From VRUE01 sp963697915 (GTDB lineage: Bacteria; Actinomycetota; Thermoleophilia; Solirubrobacterales; 70-9), in the NCBI GenBank assembly GCA_963697915.1, contig OY969103.1, positions 1,860,001 through 1,924,000 on the forward strand: a stretch of 64,000 nt of DNA, given 5' to 3'. The notes beneath the pieces were generated by a model. The model had not been told where the DNA came from. It searched no databases and saw only the letters and a program-made list of their open reading frames with translations. Of the stretch, positions 43,809-51,164 are shown piece after piece; within the stretch, counting starts at the first letter, position 1; every line of letters begins with the position of its first letter. The position numbers and the translations under genes are program-made.

Positions 43809-44432
43809 ATGCGGAACCTCAGGCTGCCGCGCGGCGGCATGTCGATCCTCGGCGCCGTCGCCACGGTCGCGGTCCTCGCGGCCGGTACCGCGGCACTCGC
43901 CGCTGGCGCGACCACCTCGAAAGCGCCGAAACTGACGATCAAGTGCCCAGCCAAAGTCATGACCGGCAAAAAAGTGACCTGCCGGGTCTTCGGCAACCTG
44001 CCGCGCGGGCCACGTGGGTCGCAGGGAGCGCAGGGCCCGAGGGGGCAGCGCGGCCAGAAGGGCGAGAGGGGCCAGAAAGGGGCCAAAGGCGAGGCCGGCG
44101 CCCGTGGCCCGGCCGGGGCCAACGGCGTCTCCGGCTACGAGGTCGTCAGTCAGACCTTCGCCGAGGTCTTCGTTCCCGACAGCGGTAACGAGCAGCGCGG
44201 CCTCAGCGAGGTGCAGACCGTCGCCTGCCCGGGCGGCAAGCGGGTGATCTCGGGCGGCTCCGACCTTGGCACCGACCCGGACCAGAACGGGGAGCAGCGC
44301 CAGGTCATGGTCTCGCTCAGCGGCCCGAACGGCAACGGCAGCGGCTGGTCGGTGCAGTTGTTCAACAACTCGGTCGACTTCGACACCGCGATCGACCTGC
44401 GGGTCTTCGCGATCTGCGCAAGCGCCGGCTGA
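43809..44432 (+). CDS. Secreted collagen-like (Gly-X-Y) protein
   Basis: A 207-residue exported protein. Signal peptide about 1-35 (A-G-T-A-A-L-A-A-G-A), a short domain with two Cys (about 40-58), a collagen-like stretch of about 14 Gly-X-Y triplets (about residues 62-104, many G-P-R, G-Q-R, G-Q-K), then a globular domain (about 108-207) with C-P-G-G-K-R-V-I-S-G-G that resembles C-terminal adhesion or trimerisation domains. AAGGGAG lies 9 nt before ATG 43809. Surface-structure role inferred. Frames upstream belong to the phosphoesterase. Confidence 0.82.
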   Translation: MRNLRLPRGGMSILGAVATVAVLAAGTAALAAGATTSKAPKLTIKCPAKVMTGKKVTCRVFGNLPRGPRGSQGAQGPRGQRGQKGERGQKGAKGEAGARGPAGANGVSGYEVVSQTFAEVFVPDSGNEQRGLSEVQTVACPGGKRVISGGSDLGTDPDQNGEQRQVMVSLSGPNGNGSGWSVQLFNNSVDFDTAIDLRVFAICASAG

Positions 44433-44443
44433 ACAGCGCGGTT

Positions 44444-44498
44444 CTTGCCCGACGGTGGTGACGGGAGTAGCGTCAGTCCCTCACCACCGTCGGGCAAG
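44444..44498. terminator. 18-bp inverted repeat that runs into a ribosome-binding site
   Basis: CTTGCCCGACGGTGGTGA (44444-44461) and its complement (44481-44498) form a perfect 18-bp stem; GGGA/TCCC within the 19-nt loop can extend it. It starts 11 nt after the collagen-like stop. Its right arm ends in CAAG and shares 3 nt with the AAGGAGG (44496-44502) of the methyltransferase, so it may be a terminator for the former and also limit translation of the latter. Confidence 0.7.
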
Positions 44499-44507
44499 GA
44501 GGCCAAT

Positions 44508-45326
44508 ATGGACATCGCCACCGCGGAGCAGTTGAGGGAGCGGCAGCAAGCGGTCTGGTCGTCGGGGGACTGGGCGACGTTCGCGCCGATCATCCAGACC
44601 GTCGCCGACGAGGTGGTCGAGGCGGCCGGGGTGCGTGAGGGCGAGGACTACCTCGACGTCGCCACCGGCAGCGGCAACGCCGCCTTCGCCGCCGCCCAGC
44701 GCGGCGCCCGGGTCACCGGGCTCGACTTCGTCCCGGCTCAGATCGAGGCCGCCCGCGCCCGCTTCGCCGCCGCCGGCCTGGAGGCCGAGCTGCTCGTCGG
44801 CAACGCCGAAGAGCTGCCCTTCGCCGACGCCTCCTTCGACCGGGTCACCTCGGTCTTCGGGGCGATGTTCGCGCCCCGCCACGAGGTCGCCGCCGCCGAG
44901 CTCGTCCGCGTCGCCCGCCCCGGCGCGAGGATCGTCGTCACCGCCTGGACCCCGGAGGGCATGAACGGGCAGGTGTTCGAGACCCTCGGCAAGCACCTGC
45001 CGCCGCCGCCCGACGGGTTCGTGCCGCCAGCGTTGTGGGGCGCCGAGGAGCACGTCCGCGAGCTCTTCTCGGCGCCCGGCCTCGAGGTCGCCTTCGAGAA
45101 ACGAGCGGCGACGGTCGAGTTCGAGTCGGTCGCGCGCTGGATGGACTACTGCGAGGAGAACCTCGGCCCGGTCGTGACCGCCAAGGCCGCGCTGGAGCCG
45201 CAGGGCAAATGGGGCCCGGCGCGGGCCGCGCTCACCGCGCTCGAGGACGGCTACAACGAGGCCGAGGACGGCTCGATGCTGGCCGGGGCCGAGTACCTCC
45301 TGACCGTGGTCACCAAGGCAAGTTGA
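44508..45326 (+). CDS. Class I SAM-dependent methyltransferase
   Basis: A 272-residue methyltransferase. The SAM motif I is Y-L-D-V-A-T-G-S-G-N near residue 48, with an acidic residue (L-D-F) in motif II and F-D-R-V-T-S-V-F in motif IV; it resembles UbiE/MenG-type and Methyltransf_11 proteins. Substrate unknown. ATG 44508 has AAGGAGG 5 nt upstream; the open frame before it lies in the hairpin. It ends just before a stem-loop shared with glnN. Confidence 0.86.
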   Translation: MDIATAEQLRERQQAVWSSGDWATFAPIIQTVADEVVEAAGVREGEDYLDVATGSGNAAFAAAQRGARVTGLDFVPAQIEAARARFAAAGLEAELLVGNAEELPFADASFDRVTSVFGAMFAPRHEVAAAELVRVARPGARIVVTAWTPEGMNGQVFETLGKHLPPPPDGFVPPALWGAEEHVRELFSAPGLEVAFEKRAATVEFESVARWMDYCEENLGPVVTAKAALEPQGKWGPARAALTALEDGYNEAEDGSMLAGAEYLLTVVTKAS

Positions 45327-45373
45327 TTCCGGTGCGCCTTTCCCGTCTCCTGTACGGGAAAGGCGCACCGGAA
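45327..45373. terminator. Bidirectional terminator, 20-bp perfect stem
   Basis: Arms 45327-45346 and 45354-45373 pair perfectly over 20 bp around a 7-nt loop. It begins one base after the methyltransferase stop and ends 10 nt before the glnN stop codon. Confidence 0.85.
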
Positions 45374-45383
45374 CGCAGCGACG

Positions 45384-47531
45384 CTACTTGATGAAGAGCA
45401 TCTCCTCGTACTTGGGCAGCGGCCAGAGGTCGTCGGCGACGACCTTCTCCAGCTTGTCGACCGCCTCGCGCACCGCGTCCATCGCCGCCAGCTGCTCGTC
45501 GCGGGCGTGGATCGCGAGCTCGTACCCCTCTAGCTCGCCGGGGTAGGCGTTCGCCGCCTCCAGCTGTGTCAGCGCCGTGTCGAGCTCGTCGACCAGGGTG
45601 CGCACGATGCTGTCGAGGCCGGAGATGCCGGCGTTGTTGATCAGCGCCATGTGGCGCAGGGCCGCGGGCAGGATCATCGTCTTGGCGATCGAGAAGCTCG
45701 TCTCCGCCTCGATGTTGGCGCGGATCGCGTACTGCTCGAGCCAGACCTCGTAGCGCGACTCCAGCTCCCGCCGCGAGAGCACCTCGTAGTTCTCGAAGGT
45801 GGCGATGGTCTGGTCGTCGATCACCTCGGGCAGCGCGTCCGGGGTCGTGCGCAGGTTCTTCAGCCCCCGCCGCTCGGCCTCCGCGTGCCACTCCTCGGAG
45901 TAGTTGTCGCCGCCGAAGCAGACCGCCTTGTTGGCCGAGTAGGACTCCTTGACGATCTCGATCACCGCCGCCGGCATCTCCATGCCGCCGTCGAGCTTCT
46001 GCTGCAGCTCGCTCGCCAGCTGGTCGATCGCCTCGGCCGCGATCGTGTTGAGCACGGTGTTGGGGAAGGCCAGCGACATGCTCGAACCGAGGGCCCGGAA
46101 CTCGAATTTGTTGCCGGTGAAGGCGAAGGGCGAGGTCCGGTTGCGGTCGCCGCCGTGCATCGGCAGCGAGGGCAGCACGGTCGCCCCGAGGTCGAGGAAG
46201 GAGGCCGGCGTGTTGGGGTCGCCCTCGCCGGTGGCGATCGCCTCGAAGACCTTTTCCAGCTCGCCGCCGAGGAAGATCGAGATGATCGCCGGCGGCGCCT
46301 CGTTGGCGCCGAGGCGGTGGTCCTGGCCGATGTTGGCGACCGAGGCGCGCAGCAGCCCCTGGTGCTTGTTGACCGCCTGGATCACGGCGGCGCAGAAGAA
46401 GAGGAAGTGGATGTTGTCGGCCGGCGTGGCGCCCGGGTCGAGCAGGTTGGTGCCGGTGTCGGTCCCCATCGACCAGTTGTTGTGCTTGCCCGAGCCGTTG
46501 ACGCCGGCGAAGGGCTTCTCGTGCAGCAGGCAGACCAGCCCGTAACGGCGGGCGACGGACTCCAGCACCTGCATCAGCAGCTGCTGGTGGTCGGAGCTGA
46601 CGTTCGAGTTCTCGAAGACCGGCGCGATCTCGTACTGGGCCGGCGCCACCTCGTTGTGGCGGGTCTTGACCGGGATCGCGAGCTTGCGCATCTCCAGCTC
46701 GGCCTCGAGCATGCAGGCCAGGACCCGCTCGGGGATCGAGCCGAAGTAGTGGTCGTCGAGCTCGTGGCCTTTCGGCGGCTTGGCGCCGAACAGGGTGCGG
46801 CCGGTGGAGATCAGATCGGGCCGCTCAAAGTAGTACTGCTCGTCGATCAGGAAGTACTCCTGCTCGGCGCCGACCGTGGTGAAGACGCGCTTGCTGTCCT
46901 CGTCGCCGAGCACGCGCAGGGCCTTGATCGCCGAGCGCGAGAGGGCGTCCATCGAGCGCAGCAGCGGGATCTTCGCGTCGAGCGCCTCGCCGGTCCAGGA
47001 GGCGAAGGCGGTCGGGATGCAGAGCAGCGCCCCGTTCGGGTTCTCGAGGATGAAGGCGGGGGAGGTCGGGTCCCAGGCGGTGTAGCCGCGCGCCTCGAAG
47101 GTGGCGCGGACGCCGCCGGTCGGGAAGGAGGAGGCGTCGGGCTCGCCCTGGATCAGCTCCTTGCCGGAGAAGCCGGCCAGCGCCGTGCCCTCGTCGCCGG
47201 GGTCGAAGAAGGAGTCGTGCTTCTCCGCGGTCGAGCCGGTCAGCGGCTGGAACATGTGGGTGTAGTGGGTGGCGCCGTTCTCCAACGCCCACCCCTGCAT
47301 CGCCTCGGCGACGGCGTCGGCGAGGCTGGGGTCGAGCGCCTCGCCGTCGGCCAGCGTCGCCTGCAGCTTCTCGAAGACGTCGGCGGGCAGCCTTTCGCGC
47401 TGCACGGCAACCGAGAAGACGTTGGCGCCAAAGGGGTTGTTCTCCGGCAGGGTCAGGTCGAGCGCGCCGAGGGCCTCCCCGTTAGAGCTCCACTGCGCGG
47501 CGGTCACGTTCTGCTGGCGGATACGAGTCAT
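45384..47531 (-). CDS. glnN: Type III glutamine synthetase
   Basis: A 715-residue glutamine synthetase of the large GSIII class, converting glutamate, ammonia and ATP to glutamine. Features: N-N-P-F-G-A-N-V-F-S-V near the N-terminus, V-G-A-E-Q-E-Y-F-L-I-D (the metal-binding Glu strand), K-T-R-H-N-E-V-A-P-A-Q-Y-E, G-V-N-G-S-G-K-H-N-N-W-S and the A-N-K-A-V-C-F-G-G-D-N-Y-S stretch. ATG 47531 is chosen over an upstream in-frame ATG that lies in the leader hairpin. It stands alone, opposite the HAD-ECH gene, away from amtB-PII. Confidence 0.94.
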   Translation of the reverse strand: MTRIRQQNVTAAQWSSNGEALGALDLTLPENNPFGANVFSVAVQRERLPADVFEKLQATLADGEALDPSLADAVAEAMQGWALENGATHYTHMFQPLTGSTAEKHDSFFDPGDEGTALAGFSGKELIQGEPDASSFPTGGVRATFEARGYTAWDPTSPAFILENPNGALLCIPTAFASWTGEALDAKIPLLRSMDALSRSAIKALRVLGDEDSKRVFTTVGAEQEYFLIDEQYYFERPDLISTGRTLFGAKPPKGHELDDHYFGSIPERVLACMLEAELEMRKLAIPVKTRHNEVAPAQYEIAPVFENSNVSSDHQQLLMQVLESVARRYGLVCLLHEKPFAGVNGSGKHNNWSMGTDTGTNLLDPGATPADNIHFLFFCAAVIQAVNKHQGLLRASVANIGQDHRLGANEAPPAIISIFLGGELEKVFEAIATGEGDPNTPASFLDLGATVLPSLPMHGGDRNRTSPFAFTGNKFEFRALGSSMSLAFPNTVLNTIAAEAIDQLASELQQKLDGGMEMPAAVIEIVKESYSANKAVCFGGDNYSEEWHAEAERRGLKNLRTTPDALPEVIDDQTIATFENYEVLSRRELESRYEVWLEQYAIRANIEAETSFSIAKTMILPAALRHMALINNAGISGLDSIVRTLVDELDTALTQLEAANAYPGELEGYELAIHARDEQLAAMDAVREAVDKLEKVVADDLWPLPKYEEMLFIK

Positions 47532-47548
47532 CGCTGTGTCAGTCCCTC

Positions 47549-47611
47549 GCTTTGGCGCCCCCCCGGGGGGCGTTCGATTTCTACGCAAACTCCCTTATGA
47601 AGTGCCAAAGC
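47549..47611. promoter_or_regulatory. Nested hairpin in the glnN leader
   Basis: GCTTTGGC (47549-47556) and GCCAAAGC (47604-47611) bracket an inner G/C hairpin CGCCCCCC-C-GGGGGGCG (47556-47572). On the minus strand this lies about 18-80 nt upstream of the glnN start. It could be a leader control element; no riboswitch class matches it that I can tell. Confidence 0.4.
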
Positions 47612-47640
47612 AGACTAATGGCAGAGCGCCGCGGATGCCT

Positions 47641-47656
47641 TTGTACAGCGGTACAA
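47641..47656. promoter_or_regulatory. Operator-like palindrome TTGTAC-AGCG-GTACAA
   Basis: A perfect 6-bp inverted repeat with a 4-nt spacer in the divergent glnN / HAD-ECH gap, 87 nt upstream of the HAD-ECH start. It resembles operators of TetR- or GntR-type regulators of fatty-acid genes in form; the factor is unknown. Confidence 0.45.
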
Positions 47657-47742
47657 CGATCGGTCCCCGGCCTTTGTCCGCGCGGAGGGCGATAGCCTCC
47701 GGCGTCCGTCCCCAAGCCAGAAATCCGGAGGAGCCAAGCTCA

Positions 47743-49299
47743 ATGTTCGTCTCGAAGGCCGCCGTCGTCGGCGCCGGCACAATGGGGGGCGAGATCGCGC
47801 AGGCGATCGCCGCCGCCGAGATCCCTGTCGTAGTCATCGACGGAACGACGGGCTTCGACCAGCTCGGCGACGTCGATCTCGTGGTCGAGGCGGCAGCGGA
47901 GCAGATCGAGCCCACGCTGGAGCTCTTCGCCGAGCTCGACGCCGCCACGCCCGGGCATGCGATCCTCGCTTCCAGTACCTCCTCGCTCTCGATCACCGAG
48001 CTCGCCGAAGCGACGCTGCGGCCCGACAAGGTGGTCGGCTTCCACTGCCCGGTCGGGACGCCCTTGGTCGAGGTGGTCGCCGGCGAGCACACCTCCGAGG
48101 AGACCGCCACCGCCGCCTACAACTTCGCCCAGGCGATCCGCAAACAGGCGATCGTCTGCGGCGACGCGCCCGGGTTCGTCGTCAACCGCGTGCTGGCGGC
48201 CAGCGACGGGGAGGAGGGCGACGCCGCCGACGGCCGAGCGTTGGTCGAGGCCTGCCTGCTGGTCGAGGAGGGTCTCTGCTCGGTGCGCGACGTCGACGTC
48301 GCGATGATCGCTGGTGCTGGCCGCAACCCGCGCAAGGGCGACTTCCCACCCTTCTGGAAGGCCGACCTGGCGGGGCTCGACACGGCACTCGCCTCGCTCG
48401 AGCGGCTCGCGGAGCAGAACGGTGAGCGCTTCGCGCCGCCGCGGCTGCTGAGGCGCCTGGTGGCCCAGGGCAGGCTTGGGGCCGAGGCGGGTCAGGGCTT
48501 CTACCCCTACCCGCGGCCCGACGAGGGCGAGCAGGCGGAGACGGTGAAGCTGGAGACCCGCGGCGAGGTCGCGATCGCCTGGCTCGCCAACGCGCCGATG
48601 AACGCGATCTCACCCGACGTGATCCGCGACCTGGGCACGGTCTGGGGGCGGGTCAAGGCGGCCGACGGGGTGGAGGCGATGGTGATCGCCTCGACGATCC
48701 CGCTCGTCTTCTCGGCCGGCGCCGACATCAAGGCCTTCACCACGATGGACGCGGGTGGCGGGGAGGAGCTGCTGCACTCGGCCCACGCCCTGTTCCGCGA
48801 CCTCGGCTCCGACAGCGTCGCGACGATCGCCGCGGTCAACGCGCTCGCCTTCGGTGGCGGCTGCGAGCTGGCGATGGCCTGCGACGTGCGGATCGCCGCC
48901 GAGGCGGCCGTCTTCGGTCAGCCCGAGATCAAGCTCGGGATCATCCCCGGCTTCGGCGGCACCCAGCGCCTGCCGCGCCTGGTCGGCCCCGGCAAGGCGC
49001 TGGAGATGAACCTCGTCGGCGACGCGATCCTCGCCGGCGAGGCGGTCGACAGCGGCCTCGCCAACCGGGTCATCCCCGACCACGAGCTGTTCGAGACGGC
49101 GCTGATGTGGGGGCGCAAGCTGGCTGCCCAGGCACCGATCGCCCGCGAGCAGATCAAGCGCGCCTCGCACAAGGGCGAGCTCGACGAGGGCATCCGGGCT
49201 GAGAAGGAGGCCTTCGGGGCCGTCTTCGGCAGCGAGGACGCCAAGGAGGGCATCGCCGCCTTCCTCGGCAAGCGCACGGCGAAGTGGAGCGGCCGCTGA
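47743..49299 (+). CDS. 3-hydroxyacyl-CoA dehydrogenase / enoyl-CoA hydratase fusion
   Basis: A 518-residue bifunctional beta-oxidation protein with order dehydrogenase then hydratase, opposite to FadB/FadJ and like some archaeal fusions. The NAD site G-A-G-T-M-G-G-E-I-A is at about 10-19; catalytic S, H and E are in S-S-T-S-S-L, G-F-H-C-P and L-V-E-V-V; and N in P-G-F-V-V-N-R. The hydratase half (about 270-518) has S-A-G-A-D-I-K-A-F and G-G-G-C-E-L-A-M. About 45 residues normally between the second and third Rossmann strands appear to be missing. ATG 47743 has GGAGGAG 9 nt upstream. Confidence 0.85.
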   Translation: MFVSKAAVVGAGTMGGEIAQAIAAAEIPVVVIDGTTGFDQLGDVDLVVEAAAEQIEPTLELFAELDAATPGHAILASSTSSLSITELAEATLRPDKVVGFHCPVGTPLVEVVAGEHTSEETATAAYNFAQAIRKQAIVCGDAPGFVVNRVLAASDGEEGDAADGRALVEACLLVEEGLCSVRDVDVAMIAGAGRNPRKGDFPPFWKADLAGLDTALASLERLAEQNGERFAPPRLLRRLVAQGRLGAEAGQGFYPYPRPDEGEQAETVKLETRGEVAIAWLANAPMNAISPDVIRDLGTVWGRVKAADGVEAMVIASTIPLVFSAGADIKAFTTMDAGGGEELLHSAHALFRDLGSDSVATIAAVNALAFGGGCELAMACDVRIAAEAAVFGQPEIKLGIIPGFGGTQRLPRLVGPGKALEMNLVGDAILAGEAVDSGLANRVIPDHELFETALMWGRKLAAQAPIAREQIKRASHKGELDEGIRAEKEAFGAVFGSEDAKEGIAAFLGKRTAKWSGR

Positions 49300-49329
49300 G
49301 CGGGTAGGGAACGGGCGAAAGGAGACACG

Positions 49330-49719
49330 ATGACCCCACCCACGTTCTACCCGAACCTGATGTACGCCGACGCTGACGTGGCGATCGAGTGGCTCGAGCG
49401 CACGCTCGGCTTCGAGCGGCGTGAAGTGCACCACGACGACGACGGCAACGTCGTCCACGCCGAGGTCGCGCTCGACTCGACCGTGCTGATGCTGAGCAGC
49501 GCCGGCGTCGGCCGCGAGCCCTTCAACGCGATCGCGCCCGGCGGCTCACTCGTCTACGTCGCGGTCGACGAGGTCGACTCGCTCTACGAGAAGGTCCGCG
49601 AGGCCGGCGCCGACGTCGCCCTCGAGCTGACCGACACCGACTACGGCTCGCGCGACTTCACCGTGCGCGACCCGGAGGGCACCCTTTGGGCGTTCGGGAC
49701 CTACCGGCCGGCAGCCTGA
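49330..49719 (+). CDS. VOC-family (glyoxalase/bleomycin-resistance fold) protein
   Basis: A 129-residue vicinal-oxygen-chelate protein with paired beta-alpha-beta repeats: F-Y-P-N-L-M-Y-A-D-A-D-V-A-I-E-W-L at the start and F-T-V-R-D-P-E-G-T-L-W-A-F near the end. Metal ligands His/Glu (H-A-E-V-A and Glu in the last strand) are plausible. Substrate unknown. GAAAGGAG precedes ATG 49330 by 6 nt. Its stop lies inside the Sir2 reading frame. Confidence 0.85.
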   Translation: MTPPTFYPNLMYADADVAIEWLERTLGFERREVHHDDDGNVVHAEVALDSTVLMLSSAGVGREPFNAIAPGGSLVYVAVDEVDSLYEKVREAGADVALELTDTDYGSRDFTVRDPEGTLWAFGTYRPAA

Positions 49720-50447
49720 AGCTCGCGGACCTGGTCCGCGACTCGGGCCGCACGGTGGCGCTGACCGGGGCGGGGGTCTCGGTTCCCTCCGGGATCCCCG
49801 ACTTCCGCACTCCGGAGACCGGGCTGTGGGAGAACGTCGACCCGATGGAAGTCGCCCACATCGACGTCTTCGAAAGCGACCCGGCCCGCTTCTGGTCCTA
49901 CTACCGGCCGCGCTTCCACTCGCTCGGCGACAAACGCCCCAACGGCGCCCACGAGGCGCTGGCCGCGCTCGAGCGGCGTGGCCAGCTGGAGGGCGTGATC
50001 ACGCAGAACATCGACCGCCTCCACCGCGCCGCCGGCTCGCGCAACCTGGTCGAGGTGCACGGCACGATCGAGACCTCGACCTGCCGCGGCTGCGCGACCT
50101 CATACGGGCTGGCCGAGGTCGACGCCCTCTTCGACGGCGACGGTATCGCCGCTTGCTCGGCCTGCGGCGACGCGGTCAAACCCGACGTCGTCCTCTTCGG
50201 CGAGATGCTGCCCGAGGCGGCGATGCGCCAGGCGCAGGAGCTGGCCGCGGCGGCTGACCTGATGCTCTGCATCGGCAGCTCGCTGATCGTCCACCCAGTC
50301 GCGGGCCTGCCGGAAGTGACGCTCGCCTGCGGCGGCCAGCTGGCGATCGTCACCAAGGGCCCGACGCCCTACGACGAGGCCGCCGTGCTGAAGCTGGAGG
50401 GCGAGGTCGACGAGGAGCTGGGCGCGCTGCTGGCGGCGCTCGCCTGA
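49686..50447 (+). CDS. Sir2-family NAD-dependent protein deacylase
   Basis: A Sir2-type deacylase of up to 253 residues. Motifs: L-T-G-A-G-V-S-V-P-S-G-I-P-D-F-R for NAD, T-Q-N-I-D-R-L-H and V-H-G with the catalytic His, and zinc motif C-R-G-C with C-S-A-C. A role in protein deacylation or ADP-ribosyl transfer is inferred. The start is uncertain: TTG 49686 gives a leader inside the VOC gene; CTG 49716, at a CTGA overlap with the VOC stop, matches the usual N-terminus better. It shares a base with the next start (TGATG). Confidence 0.88.
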   Translation: MGVRDLPAGSLKLADLVRDSGRTVALTGAGVSVPSGIPDFRTPETGLWENVDPMEVAHIDVFESDPARFWSYYRPRFHSLGDKRPNGAHEALAALERRGQLEGVITQNIDRLHRAAGSRNLVEVHGTIETSTCRGCATSYGLAEVDALFDGDGIAACSACGDAVKPDVVLFGEMLPEAAMRQAQELAAAADLMLCIGSSLIVHPVAGLPEVTLACGGQLAIVTKGPTPYDEAAVLKLEGEVDEELGALLAALA

Positions 50448-51121
50448 TGGCCGCGATGGGCAACGGGGCGCTGGCCTTGCCGGAGGCGGTCGTCTTCGAC
50501 AACGACGGGCTGCTGCTCGACACCGAGTCGGTCTGGACGCGGGCCGAGCACGACCTCTTCGAGCGCCGCGGACTCGAGTTCAGCGCCGCCGACAAGCACG
50601 AGCTGGTCGGCACCTCGGCGGCCGTCGCCGGCAAGGTGCTGGAGCGCCGGCTCGGCGAGCCCGGCCGCGCCGTCGCCCTGATCGAGGAGCTCAACGAGCT
50701 GGTCGTCGCCGAGCTCGAGCATGGGGTCGAGGCGATGGTCGGCGCCCGCGAGCTGCTGCACTCGCTGAAAGAGCGGGGCACGCCGATCGGGCTCGTCTCC
50801 AACTCGCCGCTCGCCTTCGTGCGCCGCTCGCTGGAGATAGTCGGCTTCGAGGACCGCTTCGACGTCGTCCTCAGCGCCCACGAAGTCTCGGCGCCGAAGC
50901 CCTCGCCCGAGCCCTATCTGGAGGCCTGCCGCCGGCTCGGCGTCGAGCCAAGCCCCCAGGTCGTCGCCCTCGAGGACTCGCCGACGGGGGTCGCCGCCGC
51001 CCGCGCCGCCGGCCTCACCGTGATCGGCATACCTTCCTTGGAGGGCATCGCCCTGGAGGAAGCGCACCACATCGCCGAGTCACTGCTCGACGACGTCGTC
51101 GCCCGTCACCTCGTCCTCTAA
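50447..51121 (+). CDS. HAD-superfamily phosphatase (beta-phosphoglucomutase-like)
   Basis: A 224-residue HAD enzyme. Nucleophile motif F-D-N-D-G-L-L-L-D-T-E near residue 17 (second residue after Asp is Asn rather than the more common Met/Leu, which is normal for many members), motif II in L-V-S-N-S and motif III/IV in K-P-S-P-E-P-Y and E-D-S-P-T-G. Cap is helical. Substrate is likely a sugar phosphate. ATG 50447 overlaps the Sir2 stop by 1 nt, so VOC, Sir2 and this gene are one unit. Confidence 0.87.
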   Translation: MAAMGNGALALPEAVVFDNDGLLLDTESVWTRAEHDLFERRGLEFSAADKHELVGTSAAVAGKVLERRLGEPGRAVALIEELNELVVAELEHGVEAMVGARELLHSLKERGTPIGLVSNSPLAFVRRSLEIVGFEDRFDVVLSAHEVSAPKPSPEPYLEACRRLGVEPSPQVVALEDSPTGVAAARAAGLTVIGIPSLEGIALEEAHHIAESLLDDVVARHLVL

Positions 51122-51126
51122 CCTCA

Positions 51127-51157
51127 CGCGGTTTCCCTCGATTTCAGGGAAAACGCG
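51127..51157. terminator. Bidirectional terminator with 12-bp stem
   Basis: CGCGGTTTCCCT (51127-51138) and AGGGAAAACGCG (51146-51157) pair with one mismatch around a 7-nt loop. It sits between the stop at 51121 and the opposing stop at 51165. Confidence 0.75.
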
Positions 51158-51164
51158 GGAGGAG

